Source: Synergistaceae bacterium | GTDB lineage: Bacteria; Synergistota; Synergistia; Synergistales; Aminobacteriaceae | NCBI GenBank assembly: GCA_009784305.1 | Contig: WRBZ01000052.1 | Location: 1 to 6,494 of the forward strand | DNA: 6,494 nucleotides | Direction of reading: 5' to 3' | Shown: positions 1-4,765 of the stretch, one piece after another | How the letters are laid out: every line of letters starts with the position of its first letter | How positions within the stretch are numbered: the first letter of the stretch is position 1 | The notes under the pieces: model-generated | What the model was told of the DNA's origin: nothing | Databases searched by the model: none | What the model saw: only the letters and a program-made list of their open reading frames with translations | Made by a program: the position numbers and the translations under genes

Positions 1-291
1 GTTGCGGCTAATCCCATTGAAGCAGAGCGCATTGCTTGGGCAAATATTGCGTTTCGAAGAGTTATTAGCAGAAGTGTTTTGGGTACGATCACCGGAGAGA
101 TATTTGCGGGTATTGGATATGCTTGGGGTAAGAATGGCGAGACATATATGCCTTGGGAAACAGGTATATCCATTTCGGTTCCAAATAATTTAATTAATAC
201 AAAATTTGCGGTGTTTTATACAAGTGAGAGAGAGTGGCGCTTCGGATTCTTTTTAGGAAACCCAGTATGGAATTATTTTCCCATACCTTAA
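1..291 (+). CDS. C-terminal fragment of a probable outer-membrane beta-barrel protein (patatin-like phospholipase or BamA/Omp85-type)
   Basis: The frame is open from the first base of the window to a TAA at 289-291, giving 96 residues that are the C-terminus of a longer protein whose start lies upstream. The visible part alternates short hydrophobic/aromatic strands with polar turns: IFAGIGYAWG, then ETGISISVP, then KFAVFYTSEREWRFGFFLG. This matches the last strands of the barrel domain that follows the lipase domain in bacterial patatin-like proteins, and more loosely the Omp85 barrel. The final residues are NYFPIP, so the usual terminal aromatic of a BamA substrate signal is not the last residue. 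No lipase motif (GxSxG) falls inside the window, so the assignment rests on the barrel pattern alone. An internal ATG at 79 would give 70 residues but is not needed, because the frame continues upstream. If correct, it implies a diderm cell envelope. It lies 24 bases before proS and is probably co-transcribed with it. Confidence 0.5.
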   Translation, partial: VAANPIEAERIAWANIAFRRVISRSVLGTITGEIFAGIGYAWGKNGETYMPWETGISISVPNNLINTKFAVFYTSEREWRFGFFLGNPVWNYFPIP

Positions 292-299
292 TTTAATAC

Positions 300-305
300 A
301 GGAGG
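300..305 (+). promoter_or_regulatory. Shine-Dalgarno site of proS
   Basis: AGGAGG lies 10 bases before the ATG at 316. It is a full match to the anti-Shine-Dalgarno core and fixes the proS start. It sits in the 24-base gap after the upstream gene, which leaves little room for a separate promoter and favours read-through from upstream. Confidence 0.85.
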
Positions 306-315
306 TTATTATTTT

Positions 316-1752
316 ATGGCACGCAACATAACGCCAAGAGACAAGGATTATTCACAATGGTACTTAGACATAATTAAAGTGGCGGAACTGGCGGATTACG
401 CGCCTGTCCGTGGCTGCATGGTAATCCGCCCTACCGGTTACGCTATTTGGGAGATGGTTCAGCGCCATTTCGATGAAGCTTTTAAGCGTACCGGGCACGT
501 GAACGCATATTTCCCGCTTTTGATCCCTAATTCATTTCTTGAGAAAGAAGCAGAACATGTGGAGGGATTTGCCCCTGAATGTGCGATGGTAACACATGCC
601 GGCGGAGAAAAACTTGAGGAACCTTATGTCGTTCGCCCGACTTCCGAAACAGTAATAGGCCATATGTACAGTAAATGGGTACAGTCATGGAGGGATCTGC
701 CAATACTTATCAACCAGTGGGCAAATGTCATGCGCTGGGAGAAACGGCCGCGCCTTTTTCTGAGGACTTCAGAGTTTTTATGGCAGGAAGGGCATACCGC
801 GCACGAAACTGAAAAGGAAGCGCGGGAGGAGACCATTAAGATGCTTGAAGTTTATCGTGAGGTCATGGAGAATTTTCTCGCTTTGCCCGTTATTACTGGC
901 GAAAAAACGGAAGGCGAACGTTTTCCCGGCGCCGACAACACTTATACATGCGAAACGATGATGAGCGATACGAGAGCGCTTCAGGCCGGCACCAGCCACT
1001 TCCTTGGACAGAATTTCGCCCGGGCGTTTGACATTAAATTCCAGAACAGGGAAGGAGAGCTTGACTACGTTTGGACTACAAGCTGGGGTTCTTCAACGCG
1101 CTTAATAGGCGCGATTATAATGACTCATTCCGATGACGACGGCCTTATAATACCTCCGTGCGTTGCGCCTGTTAAGGTAGTTATCCTTCCCATATCAAAC
1201 AATGAAGCGTTATTGAACGAAAGAATCTTACCGCTTGCGAGCGCCTTATCGGAACGCATGAACAAAGCTTTCGGAGGTCTTTATTCCTTCGTTGACAAAC
1301 AATTTCACCTGAGGCCGGGGGATAGATTCTTTCATCACCTTCAGAAAGGAGTCCCGCTTCGCCTTGAGCTTGGGGAGAAAGAATTTGAAAAATACACCGT
1401 GCGTGCTGTGAGACGGGATACAGGAGAAAAAATAGAGTTGCCGCAGGAAGGAATAGAAATGAAAGTTCAGGAAATACTTGATGATATTCAAACATCGTTA
1501 CATTCAAAGGCTCTGACTTTCAGAAAATCTAATACGAGAAAAGCTGAGAACTATGAAGAGCTTAAGTCTATCATCGAAGAAAAAGGAGGTTTTGCTGAGG
1601 CTTATTTTGCCGGAACGCGCGATGACGAGCGGCGTATCAAAGAGGAAACCGGAGCTTCAGCAAGATGTATGCCTCTTTGCGATGAAACACGCGGTAAATG
1701 CATTATGACCGGTAAGGATGGACGTAAGGTCATATTTGCCAAAGCGTACTAA
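316..1752 (+). CDS. proS: Prolyl-tRNA synthetase, short archaeal/eukaryotic-type (ProS type 3)
   Basis: This class II aminoacyl-tRNA synthetase charges tRNA-Pro with proline using ATP in the cytoplasm. It is 478 residues, the usual length of the short form that lacks the editing insertion of the E. coli-type enzyme. The catalytic core spans about residues 15-285. Motif 1 is around 36-70. The proline-pocket loop RPTSE is at 107-111. Motif 2 is RWEKRPRLFLRTSEF (140-154), followed by QEGHTAH (157-163). Motif 3 contains GSSTRLIG (258-265). The anticodon-binding domain covers about 285-385 (PVKVVILPI onward; HLRPGD at 331-336). The C-terminal domain ends in the conserved VIFAKAY with a terminal tyrosine, as in this subfamily. 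The zinc site of that domain is degraded: aligned by eye to the Thermus-type enzyme, the four ligand positions read A432, D437, C462 and T465, so only one cysteine remains. The start is supported by a strong AGGAGG site. The gene lies between an envelope-protein gene and a secreted-protein gene on the same strand. Confidence 0.97.
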   Translation: MARNITPRDKDYSQWYLDIIKVAELADYAPVRGCMVIRPTGYAIWEMVQRHFDEAFKRTGHVNAYFPLLIPNSFLEKEAEHVEGFAPECAMVTHAGGEKLEEPYVVRPTSETVIGHMYSKWVQSWRDLPILINQWANVMRWEKRPRLFLRTSEFLWQEGHTAHETEKEAREETIKMLEVYREVMENFLALPVITGEKTEGERFPGADNTYTCETMMSDTRALQAGTSHFLGQNFARAFDIKFQNREGELDYVWTTSWGSSTRLIGAIIMTHSDDDGLIIPPCVAPVKVVILPISNNEALLNERILPLASALSERMNKAFGGLYSFVDKQFHLRPGDRFFHHLQKGVPLRLELGEKEFEKYTVRAVRRDTGEKIELPQEGIEMKVQEILDDIQTSLHSKALTFRKSNTRKAENYEELKSIIEEKGGFAEAYFAGTRDDERRIKEETGASARCMPLCDETRGKCIMTGKDGRKVIFAKAY

Positions 1753-1770
1753 ATAATATTACATTGTGTT

Positions 1771-1775
1771 GGGAG
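1771..1775 (+). promoter_or_regulatory. Probable ribosome binding site choosing the ATG at 1788
   Basis: GGGAG lies 12 bases before the ATG at 1788, which is slightly long but usable. A TTG at 1764 in the same frame would add eight residues (MCWERKSI), but this site would then fall inside the coding sequence and nothing similar precedes the TTG. The ATG at 1788 also gives a normal signal peptide, so it is preferred. Confidence 0.5.
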
Positions 1776-1787
1776 CGAAAAAGTATT

Positions 1788-3350
1788 ATGAAAGACTTTT
1801 CGATGATGAAACTGAACAAACAACAAGGCTTGTTCATCAGCAGTTGTTTATTTTTATTTTTAACCTCGCTTGTTTTATTCCTCGCCCTCGCACCAAGCGC
1901 ACTGGCAGCGGACAAAGCAGGTGATATGGCTGCCGGTACATGGACGGTCAACCCGCGCTATTTAACCTTCGGAAGATATAACAGCCATCACTTGATATGG
2001 CGGGTGTTGGAGGTGAAAGACAATGATTCGGATTTTAATGGCATTAAGACGGCTTTCTTACTGCTGGACGATTTATTGCGCGAGAACGACGGTAATTTGA
2101 AAATCACAGAATATGACCGGTCGAACAACAGCTTCCCCGACAGCGAAATTATGAAATTGCTGAATGATGGCAAAAGCGGATTCATTGCCGCCCTTGATGC
2201 CTATCAAGCCAATATACTCAATACGAAATATGCCCCTGACAATCCTCCTCACCAATGGGCAGGCGGAGTGTCTGGAGGCGCGTCAAAAGTATTTCTGTTA
2301 AGCGCGGGGGAAGCCGATAAGGATAAATATTTCGCAAATGATGCCGACCGCGTTGTATCGAATAACGTCTGGTGGCTGCGCTCTCCAGGTTTTGAAAACG
2401 ACATTGCAGCAATTGTTATTAGAAATGGCATCATCGCCTGGAACGGCTCTCACGTTAGCATGGAGCACGCTATCCGCCCCGCTTTGAAAATTGATATTTC
2501 GCCTTCTTCAGTTTTTGCCGCCGTTCCCGTTTCCTACGGATTGATCATTAAAGCGTGCGATGGAATCAACCCCATATCGGGCGCAAAGCTTTCTCTTACC
2601 CCGCAGGGCATAAGCAAGCAGGATGGAGTCAACAACAGCATCCAATTAGTGCAAAGCTACTCAGATTCAAACGGAATTGCTCTTTTTACACATGTTTTAC
2701 CGGATGACTATACCATAACGGTTTCAAAGCCAGGATACACAACAGAGTCGGTAACCATCACCGTCCCAATGGATGGTATACCGGAAGTGTCCATGATGCC
2801 AGGTCAAACTGTTTTACCGGATAAAGTAAAATTCGGCAAATATAGCGGAGAGCCGATTGAATGGAGCGTGCTTGACATAGTGAACAACAAGGCGCTGCTG
2901 TTTGCGGGAGCATTGTTTTACAGTCAATATGATACGGAAGGAAGCAGCGATTGGGCAAAATCAACGTTACGCGCCCTTTTGAACAGCAGCGCTGAAGGAG
3001 TTATAACCGGTTTCCTGCATGAGGATAACTTCACCGCTGCCGAAGCCGCTGCCATTGATGCTATGGCGTCGCCCACCGGAGATCCGGTTTACCTGTTTTC
3101 GACCGATGAAGTGCAAAAATATCTGCCCGATTCGAGTATGCGTTACTGCGATGATAAGTCTTGGATAACGCGCTCTCCACGCAACGAAGAGGATGTGGAA
3201 GTAATAACTCCGGATGGAGAGTTTGGAGACAGTGTTGAAGCGAATACCCGCCGCCCGCAAGCTTGGGTTCGTCCCGTAATGTGGGTGGACTTGAGCGTGC
3301 TAACGTATGATTCGGGCACAAATATGATACTGCCTGCTCCAAAGCAATAG
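1788..3350 (+). CDS. Secreted protein with two DUF6273-like modules flanking an Ig-like (carboxypeptidase-regulatory-like) domain
   Basis: The product is 520 residues from the ATG at 1788. Residues 1-40 form a Sec signal peptide: lysines at 2, 8 and 11, a hydrophobic core at about 15-35, and a signal peptidase I site SALA|ADK after residue 40. Module 1 (about 55-236) begins YLTFGRYNSHHLIWRVLEV and carries the DUF6273 hallmarks WWLRSPG (195-201) and RPALKID (230-236). Residues about 247-338 look like a carboxypeptidase-regulatory/PEGA-like beta sandwich, with SDSNGIALF and PDDYTITVSKPGYTTESVTI. Module 2 (about 345-503) restarts with VKFGKYSGEPIEWSVLDI and has degenerate versions of the same hallmarks, ITRSPR (460-465) and VRPVMWVDLS (494-503). 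DUF6273-type domains occur in exported proteins of anaerobes and their function is not established. There is no LPXTG, lipobox or C-terminal anchor, so the product is probably released to the periplasm or outside. It starts 35 bases after proS with no clear promoter, so it may be read from the proS transcript. Domain assignments are by motif recognition. Confidence 0.8.
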   Translation: MKDFSMMKLNKQQGLFISSCLFLFLTSLVLFLALAPSALAADKAGDMAAGTWTVNPRYLTFGRYNSHHLIWRVLEVKDNDSDFNGIKTAFLLLDDLLRENDGNLKITEYDRSNNSFPDSEIMKLLNDGKSGFIAALDAYQANILNTKYAPDNPPHQWAGGVSGGASKVFLLSAGEADKDKYFANDADRVVSNNVWWLRSPGFENDIAAIVIRNGIIAWNGSHVSMEHAIRPALKIDISPSSVFAAVPVSYGLIIKACDGINPISGAKLSLTPQGISKQDGVNNSIQLVQSYSDSNGIALFTHVLPDDYTITVSKPGYTTESVTITVPMDGIPEVSMMPGQTVLPDKVKFGKYSGEPIEWSVLDIVNNKALLFAGALFYSQYDTEGSSDWAKSTLRALLNSSAEGVITGFLHEDNFTAAEAAAIDAMASPTGDPVYLFSTDEVQKYLPDSSMRYCDDKSWITRSPRNEEDVEVITPDGEFGDSVEANTRRPQAWVRPVMWVDLSVLTYDSGTNMILPAPKQ

Positions 3351-3369
3351 AAAGAGTGAGGTAAATAGT

Positions 3370-3654
3370 ATACACAAAACGATAAAAATAACGGGCATGA
3401 ATTGTTCGGCGTGTTCCGCGCGGGTTGAAAAATCGATTGGCAAGATCCCCGTTGACGGTGTCATTACCGTGGGGTCAACAGCGATAGACTAAGCAATGCT
3501 TACGGGCGAAAGTATTCCCGTCGAAAAAAATGCAGGAGACAAAGTCTATGCAGCAAGTTTAAACAAGTTCGGCCTGATAAAGCTTGAGGCAAAAAAAGTA
3601 GGCGCGGATACCGCGATCGCACAGATAATTAAACTCGTTGAGGAAGCGCTTTGA
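3370..3654 (+). pseudogene. Remnant of a copper-type P1B-ATPase gene (copA-like): metal-binding N-terminus fused to the actuator-domain end
   Basis: A single frame shows two separate pieces of a heavy-metal P-type ATPase. Bases about 3370-3447 encode HKTIKITGMNCSACSARVEK, the start of a heavy-metal-associated domain with the CxxC site (GMNCSAC). Without a frame change this continues at 3448 into [31 protein letters not shown] and on to [11 protein letters not shown], which is the second half of the actuator domain with its TGES loop. Missing are the rest of the metal-binding domain, the first membrane helices, and the early actuator region. Everything after EEA is also absent: the CPC membrane motif, the DKTGT phosphorylation site and the ATP-binding domain. 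A TAA at 3490-3492 replaces the glutamate expected between ID and AML, and the frame ends at TGA 3652-3654. The expected start is ATA (3370-3372), nine to ten bases after a GAGTGAGG stretch, where intact homologues would have ATG. It cannot make a working pump. It occupies most of the otherwise gene-free stretch 3351-3695. Confidence 0.88.
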
Positions 3655-3670
3655 GGGTTAGTTTAGTTCA

Positions 3671-3691
3671 TAATATGTTAAAGGCATATTA
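3671..3691. other. Weak AT-rich hairpin between convergent genes
   Basis: TAATATG (3671-3677) and CATATTA (3685-3691) form a perfect 7-bp inverted repeat around a 7-base loop. It lies between the end of the ATPase remnant and the stop of the prepilin gene. No T-run follows on either strand and six of the seven pairs are A-T, so it is at best a poor terminator. Nothing else is seen in 3655-3695. Confidence 0.25.
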
Positions 3692-3695
3692 CGGT

Positions 3696-4211
3696 TTACG
3701 GCGTTGACACTCTCACACGTCCGAAACGAGAAACTATAACGTATCTTACTAATTTGCTTCTTCTCCGGTCATAAACATTGATTGTCATTCCAAGCTGGTG
3801 TTCAAGGTAGTTTACTAAAGGGTTATATTCTGAATTTTCATTGCCTGACGACGGGTCGGAAAACAAAGCTCGTCCTCCGGAGTCATAAGTTTCTGTTTCA
3901 GATGAATCAGACATCCAGGTTATATAAAAATTTGGAGAATATGTTTTGAACCTTTTTATTAGAAAACGTTGTTTGGTAATATTTGACTTTATAAAAGCCC
4001 GTTCAAGCCAATCCGCAAAATTTTTTGACTCCTCTATCGCTTGTTTTTCCGCTGAATCAGAGCTTACTATGAGAACCATAGGGGTAAACAGCAAAATAAT
4101 AGATATGACAGTAAGCAATTCTACAAAAGAAAAACCATATTTGAAAAAATGGACGCAACAAGTACGCCCATTTTTTTTTCTTAATTTACTGTTTAGACAG
4201 TATCCAATCAT
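3696..4211 (-). CDS. Type IV prepilin-like protein, GspH/FimT-type minor pseudopilin
   Basis: The 171-residue product has a classic prepilin N-terminus. A basic leader of 26 residues ends in glycine and is followed by FSFVELLTVISIILLF, giving a prepilin-peptidase cut at G26|F27 with the conserved glutamate (E31) at mature position 5. The hydrophobic stretch at about 29-49 would be the membrane-embedded helix that packs into a pilus core. The remainder is a polar globular domain ending with VYDRRRSKLVRYVIVSRFGR (146-165), a strand pattern like the C-terminus of GspH/FimT-type minor pilins. The mature part is about 145 residues, a normal minor-pilin size. It starts four bases after the iorB stop and has no good ribosome binding site, so translational coupling to iorB is likely; no other in-frame start is seen before the cleavage site. 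A run of nine A's covers codons 11-14 of the leader. No other pilus gene lies in the window. It could be part of a type IV pilus, a type II secretion pseudopilus or a DNA-uptake apparatus. Confidence 0.75.
   Translation of the reverse strand: MIGYCLNSKLRKKNGRTCCVHFFKYGFSFVELLTVISIILLFTPMVLIVSSDSAEKQAIEESKNFADWLERAFIKSNITKQRFLIKRFKTYSPNFYITWMSDSSETETYDSGGRALFSDPSSGNENSEYNPLVNYLEHQLGMTINVYDRRRSKLVRYVIVSRFGRVRVSTP
4171..4179 (-). repeat. A9 homopolymer in the prepilin leader
   Basis: Nine consecutive T on the + strand give nine A in the mRNA sense across codons 11-14 (R-K-K-N) of the prepilin gene. Such runs can slip during replication or transcription, and a one-base change here would abolish the protein because it lies ahead of the pilin core. 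The tract itself is directly visible. That it has any switching role is an inference. Confidence 0.6.
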
Positions 4212-4215
4212 TTAA

Positions 4216-4764
4216 TTATGCGTTCAACCCTAAATCAAAGACTTTAAGATTATCAGACAGAAATTTAGGAGGCGCAAGCTCCTCCAACACTTTTCTTACT
4301 ACTGCAGGCTCAAGTCCGTTTATGCCGCACGCGCAGGCTTTCCCCATAATAAGCACGTTAAGGAAGAGGTATTTCCCATCCATTTCAGTATCCAGAATTC
4401 TATAGCCGTATAGTTTATGGCAAATAATACTTTTTGATGTCATATAATCATTAAGGTTCTTATTCTCAAAAGCTTTATCGTTATGAACATTTACTACGAA
4501 AATCCCGCCATTTTTTAAAAAAGGCAAATTCCTTATTCCTTCATCCTGATCAAAAGCGATGAGTACATCCGCTTCTCCTGTTTTCACGAGCGGACTCTTA
4601 TGATCTCCAATTTTGAAATGGCTTATTACGGAACCGCCGCGCTGCGCCATTCCGTGAACTTCACTGCCAATAATGTTCTGATCTCTTGATATTGCCAGAT
4701 TACCGAGAATTTTGCTCGTGAAAAGTATACCCTGGCCGCCGATACCGACAATTATAAACTGCAT
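4216..4764 (-). CDS. iorB: Indolepyruvate:ferredoxin oxidoreductase, beta subunit (2-oxoacid oxidoreductase gamma-type domain)
   Basis: This is the small subunit of the thiamine-diphosphate enzyme that oxidatively decarboxylates indolepyruvate, phenylpyruvate and related aryl-2-oxo acids to their CoA thioesters while reducing ferredoxin. At 182 residues it is close to the usual length of about 190. The N-terminus carries the glycine-rich loop GIGGQG (7-12) of the pyruvate:ferredoxin oxidoreductase gamma family, followed by SEVHGMAQRGGSV (34-46), which is characteristic of the family. The interior DVLIAFDQDE (66-75) and the LNVLIMG stretch (135-141) also fit. The start is fixed by an AAGGAGGTG site seven bases upstream. 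Only one base separates it from the iorA stop, so both subunits are surely made from one transcript and probably by coupled translation. The product is cytoplasmic, and the partner is IorA directly upstream. Its stop lies four bases before a prepilin gene. Confidence 0.95.
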   Translation of the reverse strand: MQFIIVGIGGQGILFTSKILGNLAISRDQNIIGSEVHGMAQRGGSVISHFKIGDHKSPLVKTGEADVLIAFDQDEGIRNLPFLKNGGIFVVNVHNDKAFENKNLNDYMTSKSIICHKLYGYRILDTEMDGKYLFLNVLIMGKACACGINGLEPAVVRKVLEELAPPKFLSDNLKVFDLGLNA

Positions 4765-4765
4765 A

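Noticed and set aside
1736..1764. TTGCCA, 17 bases, then TTACAT upstream of the DUF6273 gene as a possible promoter
   Set aside because: The -10 box matches the consensus at only about three of six positions and the site overlaps the end of proS. Read-through from proS explains expression equally well.
1764..1787. TTG at 1764 as the start of the DUF6273 protein, adding eight residues
   Set aside because: No ribosome binding site precedes it, while the ATG at 1788 has GGGAG upstream and gives a better signal peptide.
3490..3492. TAA in the ATPase remnant as a recoded codon in a working gene
   Set aside because: The gene also lacks its transmembrane helices and phosphorylation domain, so read-through would not yield a functional pump. 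Simple decay is the better explanation.
3704..3740. TTGACA (3704-3709) followed by TATAAC (3735-3740) on the + strand, resembling a sigma-70 promoter
   Set aside because: The spacing is 25 bases, far from the usual 16-18, the site lies inside the 3' end of the opposing prepilin gene, and no + strand gene follows.
3946..4215. An 89-residue + strand reading frame opposite the prepilin gene
   Set aside because: It is the antisense shadow of the prepilin gene. It has no ribosome binding site or recognisable motif, and the prepilin frame has clear family signatures.
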